Part shown: positions 49,117-58,100 of the stretch, one piece after another | Position numbering within the stretch: position 1 is the first letter of the stretch | Layout: each line of letters begins with the position of its first letter | From: RGIG4097 sp964550635 | GTDB lineage: Bacteria; Bacillota; Clostridia; Christensenellales; CAG-917 | DNA length: 64,000 nt | NCBI GenBank assembly: GCA_964550635.1 | Contig: CAZJZV010000005.1 | Coordinates: 1 to 64,000 of the forward strand | Direction of reading: 5' to 3' | Translations under genes and position numbers: made by a program | Notes under the pieces: model-generated | Databases searched by the model: none | What the model saw: only the letters and a program-made list of their open reading frames with translations | Told to the model about the DNA's origin: nothing

Positions 49117-51558
49117 ATGGAAGAAAAAGATTTTGTCGCTATTCTCAAACAAATGACTCTCGAAGAGAAAGCGTCCCTTTGCTCCGGTGAAACTTTCTGG
49201 AGAACAAAAGCAGTAGATAGATTAGGAATCCCTTCCGTTTGGATGACCGACGGCCCCAACGGACTCAGAAAAGAAAAACAAGGTGCAGGCACCAACATCA
49301 TGAAACCTGCAGAAACCGCAACTTGCTTCCCGACCGCAGTCACCGCTGCGTCTTCTTGGGACGTTGAAATTCTCGAAGAAATGGGCAAAGCAATCGCGGA
49401 AGAAGCGAAAGCACTCGGCGTATCCACCGTCTTGGGACCGGGCATCAATATCAAACGCTCCCCTCTCTGCGGTAGAAACTTCGAATATATGTCCGAAGAT
49501 CCCTTCCTTGCGGGCAACCTTGCAACCGCATACGTGAACGGCGTTCAAAAAGAAGGCGTAGGCGTTTCGGTCAAGCACTTCTGCGCGAACAACCAAGAAC
49601 ACCTGCGTATGAGCATCGATACCATCGTCGACGAACGCGCACTCAGAGAAATCTATCTCACCGCGTTTGAGACCGTAATCAAAAACGCTCAACCCGCCAC
49701 GGTTATGAGTTCGTACAACTGCCTTGCAGGCACCCATATGTCCGACCATAAACGTATGCTCAACGATATTCTCCGCGAAGAATGGGGATTCAAAGGTATC
49801 GTCGTCAGCGACTGGGGCGGAATGAACAACCGCGTCGAATCCGTCAAAGCAGGCAACGACCTTGAAATGCCCGGCAATAAGGGTATGAACGACCGCCGTA
49901 TCGTCAAAGCGGTCAAAGACGGCACTCTCTCCGAAGAAGACCTTGACAGAGTCGTGCTCCGTCTCATTAAATTCGCATTCAACGCAAAGGCGAGCGAAGT
50001 CGCGGGCGCAGATCAAAAACTCGACGCACACCACGAAGTTTCAAGACGTATCGCTGAAGCGGGCGCAGTCCTTCTCAAAAACGACGGCAACGCACTCCCC
50101 CTTCGTCACGAACAAAATATCGCAGTCATCGGCTCTCTCGCGAAGAATCTCCGCTACCAAGGCAGTGGTTCGAGCCATATCAATCCCCCCAAGACCGTTT
50201 CCTTCTACGAAGCGATGCAAGCAAACGGACAAAAGTTCGAATATGCGGAAGGCTACACCTTGAAGGGCGACGGCTACAAAGAAAAACTCATCAAACAAGC
50301 GTGCGAAGTCGCAAAAGGTAAGGATGCAGTCCTTGTGTTCATCGGACTCACGGACTCCTACGAAAGCGAAGGTTTCGACCGCAAACATATCAATCTTCCC
50401 GAATCTCACAATATTCTCGTGCAAGAACTTGCCAAAGTCAACGACAATATCATCGTCGTGCTTTCGGGCGGTTCACCCGTCAAGGTTTCCAAGTGGGAAG
50501 CGCAAGCAAAAGCAATCCTCAATCTCTATCTCGGCGGACAAGCGGCGGGCGAAGCGGCGTACAATCTCATATACGGCAAAGTCAACCCCAGCGGTAAACT
50601 TGCAGAAACCTTCCCCTTCCGCAACCACGACAATATCTCTTCGAGATATTTCCCCATGGGACCCCGCTCCGTCGAATACCGCGAAAGCGTTTACGTCGGC
50701 TACCGCTACTTCGACTCCGCGGAAAAGAAAGTGCAATACCCCTTCGGTCACGGTCTCAGCTACACGACCTTCGAATATAGCGACCTTGCGTTGTCCGCAA
50801 AACAAATCAACGAAGGCGAAGAACTCGTCGCAACCTTCAAGATTAAGAATACGGGTAGCGTAGCGGGCGCAGAAGTCGCGGAACTCTACGTGAGCGACGT
50901 CGAAAGCAGTATCTTCCGCCCGAAGAAAGAACTCAAAGGCTTCAAGAAAGTTTTCCTGAACCCCGGCGAAGAGAGAGAAGTTTCCATTTCTCTTGGCAGT
51001 CGCGCGTTCAGCTACTACAACGTTCTCATCAAGGATTGGCACGTCGAAAGCGGTGAATTCCGCATTCTAATCGGTTCTTCTTCTCGCGACATCCGTCTTG
51101 AAGCAAGCGTGAACGTCATTTCCGCGAACCCCGACGCACCCATCCCCAACTATCACGAAGTCGCTCCTTACTACTACGATCTCACCGAAGAAGTCGAACA
51201 AAAGAAACGTATCCCCGCGGAACAATTCGCGGCACTCTACGGCGCGACTCTCGTCGAGAATACCCCCTACGTCAAAGGCGAATTGACCATCGACAACAGT
51301 GTCGAACAATGCGCTTGCACGGGCGTTGGCAAATTCCTTTACAAAGTTCTCGTGTTCGGTAGCAAACTCGTCGCAATCGGCACCGAAAACCCCGATATGA
51401 TCACGCAATCGGTCAAAGATATGCCCTTGCGTAGTTTCAGTGGTTTCACGGGCGGTCTTGTGTCGCAAATGTCCGTTGACGGCATAGTCGATATGTGCAA
51501 CGGAACGAAAGGCGGATTCAAAAAGTTCTGCCAAGGCTTCAGAAAAAAGAATAGATAA
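49117..51558 (+). CDS. GH3-family beta-glucosidase
   Basis: 813-residue cytoplasmic glycoside hydrolase with no signal peptide. The GH3 N-terminal barrel contains WMTDGPNGLR, EDPFLAGNLA, VKHFCANNQE and the nucleophile Asp-232 in GIVVSDWGG. The C-terminal alpha/beta domain (about 315-550) holds the likely acid/base region YESEGFDRKHINLPE. A fibronectin-III-like domain (AGAEVAELYVSDVESS) follows. The last 130 residues, beyond the usual end, include VEQCACTGVGKFLYKVLVFG and a Gly/Met-rich helix; I do not recognise this part. Activity on oligosaccharides or plant glucosides taken up by the cell is likely. A YitT gene starts 32 bp downstream. Confidence 0.9.
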   Translation: MEEKDFVAILKQMTLEEKASLCSGETFWRTKAVDRLGIPSVWMTDGPNGLRKEKQGAGTNIMKPAETATCFPTAVTAASSWDVEILEEMGKAIAEEAKALGVSTVLGPGINIKRSPLCGRNFEYMSEDPFLAGNLATAYVNGVQKEGVGVSVKHFCANNQEHLRMSIDTIVDERALREIYLTAFETVIKNAQPATVMSSYNCLAGTHMSDHKRMLNDILREEWGFKGIVVSDWGGMNNRVESVKAGNDLEMPGNKGMNDRRIVKAVKDGTLSEEDLDRVVLRLIKFAFNAKASEVAGADQKLDAHHEVSRRIAEAGAVLLKNDGNALPLRHEQNIAVIGSLAKNLRYQGSGSSHINPPKTVSFYEAMQANGQKFEYAEGYTLKGDGYKEKLIKQACEVAKGKDAVLVFIGLTDSYESEGFDRKHINLPESHNILVQELAKVNDNIIVVLSGGSPVKVSKWEAQAKAILNLYLGGQAAGEAAYNLIYGKVNPSGKLAETFPFRNHDNISSRYFPMGPRSVEYRESVYVGYRYFDSAEKKVQYPFGHGLSYTTFEYSDLALSAKQINEGEELVATFKIKNTGSVAGAEVAELYVSDVESSIFRPKKELKGFKKVFLNPGEEREVSISLGSRAFSYYNVLIKDWHVESGEFRILIGSSSRDIRLEASVNVISANPDAPIPNYHEVAPYYYDLTEEVEQKKRIPAEQFAALYGATLVENTPYVKGELTIDNSVEQCACTGVGKFLYKVLVFGSKLVAIGTENPDMITQSVKDMPLRSFSGFTGGLVSQMSVDGIVDMCNGTKGGFKKFCQGFRKKNR

Positions 51559-51590
51559 AAGACACTTTTGTGCCGTTAGATAGCGGAAAT

Positions 51591-52568
51591 ATGAAAAAAA
51601 CAGTCTTAACAAAACAAGACGTGTTGTCATTCTTGAAACTCATTTTGGTGCTTGCGGTGCTTACGTTCATTCGCGCACTCGGCAACTACGTCTTCATCGT
51701 CCCCAACGGGTTTGCCCCGGGCGGTTTCACCGGCGTTGCGTCAATCATCTACAACGCGGTTCTCCCCTTCAACAAACCCCTTGCGGACTCTTGGTTCAAC
51801 CCTGCGGTTACGAGCTTTTTGTTGAACGTCCCCCTTATCATCGCGGCGTTCTTCATTCTCGACAAAAAGTTCACCTTCTACACCGTCATCGCAGTCGGCA
51901 TGTACTCTCTGTGGATGGGTATGTTCAGTCTTGTCAACTTCCCGCTTTATAAGGCGAGCAGTCCCGACAGTGCACTGAACCTTCTCGCAGCGGCGGCAGG
52001 CGGTGCAAGTTGCGGTATTTGCCTTGGTTTCATTCTCCGCTACAACTCCTGTATGGGCGGAACGGACATCATCGGCAAAATCATCTACAAATTCAATCCC
52101 GTAGCGGACGTGCAATGGCTCATTCTCGGTTGCGACCTTGTCATAGTCGTGGCATCGGGTGCGCTCGGTTTCATCGGACTCGACCTTAACAACGCCGACC
52201 CGACCACTATCACCACCAGCGTATTGAGTCCTATTCTCTACTCCACCATCTCCCTTGTCGTAGCGACCGAAGTGGCGGACGTCATCCAATCGGGTTTGCA
52301 ATCGTCGTTGGTGTTCAACATAATTTCGGACAAGCACCAAGAAATCTCCATCGAAATCACCGAGAAACTCCACCGCGGCGTAACCGTCGTCAAAGCGGTC
52401 GGATTCTATACCGGGGTCGAACACGATATGCTCGTCTGCGTCGTGAAGAAAAAACAAATCAATCAGGTCAAGGACATCATCTACTCCTACGACCCCAACG
52501 CTTTCGTTTATATCACCAAGGCGCGCGAAGTCGCGGGACAAGGTTTCACCTACCACACCACCGCATAA
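51591..52568 (+). CDS. YitT/DUF2179 family membrane protein
   Basis: 325 residues with five or six N-terminal membrane helices (LKLILVLAVLTFIRALGNYVF onward), the PGGFTGVA motif typical of YitT, and a C-terminal cytoplasmic DUF2179 domain (HRGVTVVKAVGFYTG, DMLVCVVKKKQINQVKDII). The role of the family is unresolved; transport is suspected. ATG 51591 follows a weak AGCGGA; a GTG seven codons upstream in frame is an alternative. It is co-transcribed with the GH3 gene. Confidence 0.88.
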   Translation: MKKTVLTKQDVLSFLKLILVLAVLTFIRALGNYVFIVPNGFAPGGFTGVASIIYNAVLPFNKPLADSWFNPAVTSFLLNVPLIIAAFFILDKKFTFYTVIAVGMYSLWMGMFSLVNFPLYKASSPDSALNLLAAAAGGASCGICLGFILRYNSCMGGTDIIGKIIYKFNPVADVQWLILGCDLVIVVASGALGFIGLDLNNADPTTITTSVLSPILYSTISLVVATEVADVIQSGLQSSLVFNIISDKHQEISIEITEKLHRGVTVVKAVGFYTGVEHDMLVCVVKKKQINQVKDIIYSYDPNAFVYITKAREVAGQGFTYHTTA

Positions 52569-52580
52569 CGAAAACTCCAT

Positions 52581-52611
52581 AAAAAAACCGTCCCTTGAGG
52601 ACGGTTTTTTT
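52581..52611. terminator. Bidirectional terminator between YitT and Dabb genes
   Basis: AAAAAAACCGTCC and GGACGGTTTTTTT pair around CTTGA. Confidence 0.85.
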
Positions 52612-52623
52612 GTTTTTCTCAAA

Positions 52624-52914
52624 TTAGATTTCGTAGTCTAACGCAATACTCTGCGACGCCACTTCGTGCATATGCGTCTTGACCACTCCGCAGTGATACG
52701 GATCTTGTTGATATTCGTCAAGGGCTTTCATATCATCCACGACGACTTGCAGAATAATATCGAAACTGCGTGCGGAATGAAGAACGTCCACTCCCACTTC
52801 GATGGACTTCGCAGTCGGAACGTTACCATTCATCGAAAGCAAAATATCTTTGGTCTTTTGAAGGAGTTCTTCGGTTGGTTCTTTCAATTTGAAACATACT
52901 ACGTGTTTAATCAT
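52624..52914 (-). CDS. Dabb-family (stress-responsive A/B barrel) protein
   Basis: 96 residues starting MIKHVVCFKLKEPTEELLQK, with SFDIILQVVVDDMKALDEYQ and a final HMHEVASQSIALDYEI, the compact dimeric alpha-beta barrel of the Dabb family. Conserved His residues are in KHVV and HxHxEV. Members vary from stress proteins to small cyclases, so no reaction can be assigned. The ATG at 52914 has AGGTG upstream. It is monocistronic. Confidence 0.85.
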   Translation of the reverse strand: MIKHVVCFKLKEPTEELLQKTKDILLSMNGNVPTAKSIEVGVDVLHSARSFDIILQVVVDDMKALDEYQQDPYHCGVVKTHMHEVASQSIALDYEI

Positions 52915-53060
52915 ATTTTTCACCTCTCTACAATTATACAACACAATCCGCCGTTGTCAACCTTGACTTTTGAAAATCTTCCATTTGCGCCGTGCATGTT
53001 GTAAACACACAAAATCCTTGCTCTTAATAAAAAACTCTACTTAATATAGTGTTAATTATT

Positions 53061-53197
53061 TGGCGGAAACGGGGATTCGTAGGCAACTTGTTGCCGTAAT
53101 AGCGGAGCGGGTGAGTTTACTCACGAGAGCGTAGCGTTAGCCCCGTGATAGGGGGTTCGGTTTGCGTAGCAAACAGGGTGCGATAGCACCCGAAATA
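53061..53197 (-). repeat. tRNA-tailed structured repeat beside tRNA-Ser
   Basis: Read on the minus strand this holds GGGTGC-TATC-GCACCC, GTTTGC-TAC-GCAAAC, GAACCCCC, GGGGCTAACGCTACGCT, a GTGAG/CTCAC hairpin, CCGCTCCGCTATT, GGCAAC/GTTGCC, then CGAATCCCCG-TTTCCGCCA (53061-53079). The final piece is close to the 3' end of tRNA-Ser including CCA. Core and order match the tRNA-Lys array. It fills most of the 331-bp gap between the Dabb gene and tRNA-Ser. Confidence 0.8.
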
Positions 53198-53213
53198 CCT
53201 ACTCTTTGCAAAG

Positions 53214-53239
53214 AAAAACCCTACTAAAAAGTAGGGTTT
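53214..53239 (-). terminator. Terminator of tRNA-Ser
   Basis: Minus-strand stem AAACCCTAC/GTAGGGTTT around TTTTTA with a T-rich tail, directly after the tRNA. Confidence 0.75.
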
Positions 53240-53245
53240 GTTCTT

Positions 53246-53334
53246 TGGCGGAAGCGGAGGGATTCGAACCCCCGTGGGCTTTCACCCAAACGGTTTTCAA
53301 GACCGCCTCGTTATGACCGCTTCGATACGCTTCC
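53246..53334 (-). tRNA. tRNA-Ser(TGA)
   Basis: 89-base class II tRNA. The acceptor GGAAGCG pairs with CGCTTCC, the anticodon stem CGGT/ACCG closes loop CTTGAAA (anticodon TGA), the long variable arm is TTGGGTGAAAGCCCA, and CCA is encoded after discriminator G. Confidence 0.94.
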
Positions 53335-53369
53335 GTATATTTTATATTACAATGTGTTGATGCGGATAT

Positions 53370-53387
53370 TTCGATACGCTTCCGTAT
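53370..53387 (-). repeat. Duplicated 5' end of tRNA-Ser in its leader
   Basis: The 18 bases at 53321-53338 (tRNA-Ser 5' end plus four upstream bases) are repeated exactly here, 49 bp upstream and inside the predicted primary transcript. The remaining gap up to the MATE gene (53388-53656) holds two promoters and an attenuator-like hairpin. Confidence 0.75.
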
Positions 53388-53410
53388 GGTCTGCTTTATC
53401 AACGTCAAAT

Positions 53411-53439
53411 AGTATAGCAATCTTGACGGCAAAAGTCAA
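53411..53439 (-). promoter_or_regulatory. Promoter of tRNA-Ser
   Basis: TTGACT (53434-53439) and TATACT (53411-53416) are 17 bp apart on the minus strand, about 70 bases before the mature tRNA. Confidence 0.72.
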
Positions 53440-53552
53440 CTTTTCTCGTAACGCTACTAAAAGAAAGGTTGTGATTGCACTACTCTGTTTTGTTTTGTGG
53501 GCGCGGAAATAATGCGATACGAAAAAATATTCGGGGATTTTTGTGAATGCGT

Positions 53553-53581
53553 TTGCAAAAATTTGCGTTTTGTGGCAAAAT
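53553..53581 (+). promoter_or_regulatory. Probable promoter of the MATE gene
   Basis: TTGCAA (53553-53558) and CAAAAT (53576-53581) are 17 bp apart. The -10 is weak. Confidence 0.45.
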
Positions 53582-53600
53582 ATCCGCAAGTGAGTTGTCG

Positions 53601-53646
53601 AAAGGCGTAAGTCCAACTGTTCGTTGGGCTTGCGCCTTTTCTTTTT
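53601..53646 (+). promoter_or_regulatory. Terminator-like hairpin in the MATE gene leader
   Basis: A 17-bp stem (53601-53617 with 53623-53639; two G-T pairs) is followed by TTTTCTTTTT and then at once by the GAGGTG ribosome binding site. In this position it would act as an attenuator for the exporter gene. Confidence 0.6.
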
Positions 53647-53656
53647 GAGGTGAATA

Positions 53657-55075
53657 ATGAACGAAAACAAAATGGGCAATCAGAAAATCAGTAAGTTGAT
53701 ATGGTCGATGGGACTTCCTATGATACTTTCTATGGTGTTGCAGGCGTTATATAACGTAGTGGATACCGTGTTCGTCATCAATATGGGGGAAGAAGGCGCG
53801 CTCGGCAATCTTGCGTTATCCGCCGTTTTCCCTGTGCAGATTATGATGATAGCGATAGGAGTCGGCACGGGAGTCGGGATAAACGCTTTGCTTTCAAAAA
53901 GTCTGGGCGAAGGAGACAAACAAACCGCAAATAAGGTCGCAGGCAACGGCATTTTCTTGGCACTCGTATTCTACGTCATTTTCCTACTCTTCGGGCTATT
54001 CTGCTCTAAACCGTATATGCGCCTTATGTCAAGCAATGCGGACGTCGTCGAAATGGGCGCGGAATATCTTTCGATATGTTGTTGTATCTCAATCGGCTCG
54101 ATCGGATTTGCGATTGCGGAGCGGTTTTTGATTGCGACGGGGAAAACTACTCTCTCTATGATAGCGCAAGTCGTGGGCGCACTGACGAATATCCTTTTGG
54201 ACTACGTATTCATCTTTCCGCTTGGTATGGGTATTGCGGGAGCGGCGTATGCGACGGTCATCGGGCAAGTCGTGTCTATGGTGATTGCGCTCGTTGCGCA
54301 CTACGTCGTCAACAAGGAAATCGACGGCAATCTTAAATACGTCAAACCCAATATGAAAATCATCAAAAACATATACAAAATCGGCTTCCCTGCATTTTTG
54401 ATGCAAGGTATGCTTGCGCTTATGATGTTTGGAGTGTTACTCATCATCGGCACAATAGACGACGTGTACACGGTCAACCTGTTGTCGGGCAGTTACGGAA
54501 TCTACTACAAACTCATGCAAACGGCGTTATTTGCGTCTTTCGGGCTATCTAACACGCTCATTTCGATCACGTCCTACAACTACGGAATGAAAAACTACGA
54601 CCGCATACGCGAAACGATCAAGTACGGCATCATCGATTCGATCATCGTAACCGCAGTGATAACGGTGGTATATCAGGCACTTGCGGGACCCATCTCGGAG
54701 TTGTTCGCACTGACAATCGAAGAGTCGTCTATCGTGTCCAAAAGCGACGTCATCGCAACGTGCAAAACCGCTCTGCATATTGCGACTATCGGCTACGTGT
54801 TTATGGGGTTCAGCGTGGCGATACAAGGGGTTTTGCAAGGGGAAAGCGAAGTTTATTCTCCACTGATTATATCCGCCCTACGCTTAATCGTGCTCGTCCT
54901 GCCCGTTGCTTACCTGTTCACTCTCGACAAAAACGTCGTAAACACGATATGGTGGACTTTCCCTATTGCAGAAGTCGTAACTGCAGTCGTCTCCTACTTT
55001 CTACTGCGTGTGTCGATGAAAAAGAACTTGACCGTGATAGAAACGGCGGACTTCTCTTCTCAAAACAATCAATAA
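53657..55075 (+). CDS. MATE-family multidrug efflux transporter
   Basis: 472 residues with twelve predicted membrane helices in two halves, starting KLIWSMGLPMILSMVLQALYNVVDTVFVI, the typical MATE N terminus, and including GEGDKQTANKVAGNG and FPLGMGIAGAAYATVIGQ. The family exports cationic drugs or metabolites in exchange for Na+ or H+. Length is normal. GAGGTG precedes the ATG and a strong terminator-like hairpin precedes that, so expression is probably conditional. Substrate unknown. It is monocistronic and converges with the lipoprotein operon. Confidence 0.93.
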   Translation: MNENKMGNQKISKLIWSMGLPMILSMVLQALYNVVDTVFVINMGEEGALGNLALSAVFPVQIMMIAIGVGTGVGINALLSKSLGEGDKQTANKVAGNGIFLALVFYVIFLLFGLFCSKPYMRLMSSNADVVEMGAEYLSICCCISIGSIGFAIAERFLIATGKTTLSMIAQVVGALTNILLDYVFIFPLGMGIAGAAYATVIGQVVSMVIALVAHYVVNKEIDGNLKYVKPNMKIIKNIYKIGFPAFLMQGMLALMMFGVLLIIGTIDDVYTVNLLSGSYGIYYKLMQTALFASFGLSNTLISITSYNYGMKNYDRIRETIKYGIIDSIIVTAVITVVYQALAGPISELFALTIEESSIVSKSDVIATCKTALHIATIGYVFMGFSVAIQGVLQGESEVYSPLIISALRLIVLVLPVAYLFTLDKNVVNTIWWTFPIAEVVTAVVSYFLLRVSMKKNLTVIETADFSSQNNQ

Positions 55076-55097
55076 ACTACGGCTAAAAGTATATATG

Positions 55098-55131
55098 AAA
55101 AAACGGTATCGCGTTTGCGATACCGTTTTTG
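55098..55131. terminator. Bidirectional terminator between MATE and lipoprotein genes
   Basis: AAAACGGTATCGC and GCGATACCGTTTT pair around GTTT with A and T runs outside. Confidence 0.85.
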
Positions 55132-55150
55132 ATTTTGTAAGGTGTTGTTT

Positions 55151-58100
55151 TTAGTCTCTCGTGATGTAGTAGTCCTTGAGATTTACCGCTTCGGTGGTGA
55201 ACGCTCTGTCCCCCGCTTCGTTTACGTATTCATTTGCACTTGCGTTTCCGGACGGATCCTTGAAGACGACCTTGCTTCCGCTGCCTGCGTATGCGCTGTA
55301 GGTCGTGAACACGAGATAATCGTAACCGCTACCGTCCCTTCTCTCGAAGTAGCCGTAGTAGCAGACGGTTTCATCTTCGTCTTCACTGCTTGCGTACAAG
55401 TTGGAAATGGTGTACATACCGAGTTGTTCGGGGTTGTAACCCATTCCGTCGAATTCGTAGACTTGGCTCAAACGTTCGTTCGTCCATTTGCCGATCAAAT
55501 CGTCCGCTTTCATGAAGTAGCTGTAATTCCACACACCGCTATCGGTATCGTTCTCGTAGTTGAACCAGTTGAGGTGCAATGACATGACGAACATACCGTC
55601 TGCGATCTTGATGACGTAGAGATTGAGTCCGCTTTCGACTTCCCAAACGAGATATTCGTCGTCAACGAGAGTGAAGGTTGCGTCGTAGACGTCGGGAGTT
55701 TCGTTGATTGCAAGGGGTACTCTACCCGTCAAAACACCGTCGTAGTTCATCGTGCCGATGACGACAGGGTGTTCAAATGACGCTTCGAGCGCCCAAGTGC
55801 CCGTGAATGCGGTCTTTTCGCCAAGTGTGACTGATTGACCGTTGAGAGTCAACACGTAGTTGCGAGAGCCGATTGCGCCGTCTACGGTAAGTTCACCGAT
55901 TTTGGTTCCGTCGTCGAAGAAGCTTGCGCCGTCCCCGTCGGTCACGTAGGAATAAGTGGTAGTCGTCGCACCGGATTTGACGGTGAGAGTTCCGTTGGTG
56001 GAGAGATCTCCTCTGCCGTCGAAGGAATATTCGTTGCCGTTTGCGTCAAGGAAGGTCTTTCCGCCGAGAGCGTCTTTTCTCACGAGATCAACGTTGTTCG
56101 ATTCGGAAGAAATCTTGATGTAATTGTATCCTTCAACGTACGTGATAGTGTACAAAGTCTTGTTGTAGGTGAAGGATCCGCTGAGCGAGAAATCGTCAAG
56201 ACGATAACTGATTTCTTGGTCGCCGATCTTGATGATACCGTTGAGTGCGATATCGCCGAACGACGTGTACACACCGCAACCGTTGAAGGTCACCGTGCCG
56301 AACGTGCCGTCTTCACTGATCCATTCGCCCTTGTATTCGTCATAGCGATAAAGATTGAGACTTACCATATTAGACGCAGACAAAGAGTAGATGCTTGCAT
56401 TCAATGCGCCCTTTCCTTCGTTATACGATGCGGAGCCGTAGTATTCGCCTTCGTAGAAGAATGAGATATATCCTTCTCTCAACATATCGGGAACGTAGGT
56501 CAATTCGTAAATCTCGTTGCGCACTCTGCCGTTGGTTTCGGTGACGAAACGGACTTTTGCCTTGCCGAATCCGTCTTTAGTAATGCCTTTGAGTTCGAAG
56601 ATTGTACCGCCGTCAGTGGTCGTCCACAAACCGTAATAGCTATCGGGACGTCCGAGGGTGATGGACGATGAGGCATCTCCAAATTTGACGAAGCCGTCCG
56701 AGAAAGATACTTCCATAGAGTCCATGATGATGAGTTTATCTCCGCTGACGGTGTAAGTGCCGCTCGTTCTATTGGCGACTTCTTGGTACAACTCACCGCC
56801 CTCGTTCACGTATTCCAAAGTGACGGATTCCCAGTTGCCCGCGCCGTCGAAAGTGATGGTTTGATTGGGCAAGGACAGGATTTTCCACGTGCCTTTGAAT
56901 GCATCCGTTTTCGTGACTGCGATAGAATCTATCGTGGTGACCACGCCACTGCTTATCGCGCCGTTTACGCTCGTCGTGTCAACGGTGATAGTTAAGTTTT
57001 GTCCGTCCACAACGTAGACGAAATCGCTTTCGGTGCCGTTTTCGGTGAGAATACCGCTACCGTTTGCGAAAAATTCGTAAATCACGGTGTTTGCGCCGTC
57101 TTTGTAGAAGTAACTGCCGATGATTGCGCCGCCGTTCTTCACGACTTTGAGGGGTTCTTCTCTCGGAACGAGTTCGACGACTTCGGAAGATTCTTCGTCG
57201 GAGTACATACCGCCGTAGATGTCGAAGCCGTATGCGGTCTTGACCGCCTTAAATTCGTAGCCTTGATAACTTGCGATCTTGCCTTCACCGTAGTAGCGTG
57301 CAAATCTTGCGTTGTCGAACACGACGTATTCGCCGTTGTAAACGTAAGTGCCGTTATATGCGCCGTAAAGGTCGTTGCAGACGTAAGTTCCGTCGTTTGC
57401 AAGGATGAGTTCGATGGTAGCGTTGTTGCTATTCGCAATCTCGGTGTTGGGAACGACGTAATAAGTGCCTGCGACTTCGTTGTAGTCTGCAAAACCGACG
57501 TACAGGGTTATGGTTCTCATAGGAACGTAACCGCTGGGGACGGGCATCGTGCATTCCGCATCGAAGAAGTAACCGTAAGACATATATCCGTCGGTGCTAA
57601 TAATATTTTCGGGCAAGCCTTGACGCGCGCTTGCTTCGGAATATTCGTAGACTTCATACCAGAACGCCATAGGTTCGTATTGGTCGGAAATAGTCGTTGA
57701 ATATTCGCTTGCGCCTTTTTCGTCCTTTCTTCCGCCGAAGTTGAGAATCACGGTGTAGGTGTAATGTTGAACGGCGGTTTCTTCGTCGCTCGTGCTATTG
57801 ATGCTGTTGATGACGGGATAAGAGCCGTCCGCCATAATCCAGTCGATTTCGTGCCAACCGAGAGTGGATTTTACCATGTCGACTTTCGTGAAGTCGATAG
57901 TGTCGTTTTTACCGCCTTTAACGTAGAAGCAGTTGTATATGCTCATTTCTTTTGCGCTATACATACCGTCTTCCAAGTCTTCCGTTCTGCCCACGATATT
58001 GCCGACGTGCGCATAGGTGTTGCCGAGAGCGGCGTGTGCGGTTATATCACCCGTTGCAAAACTGTCCGTGATGATTGAGTCGAGTTGAGCCATACCGACA

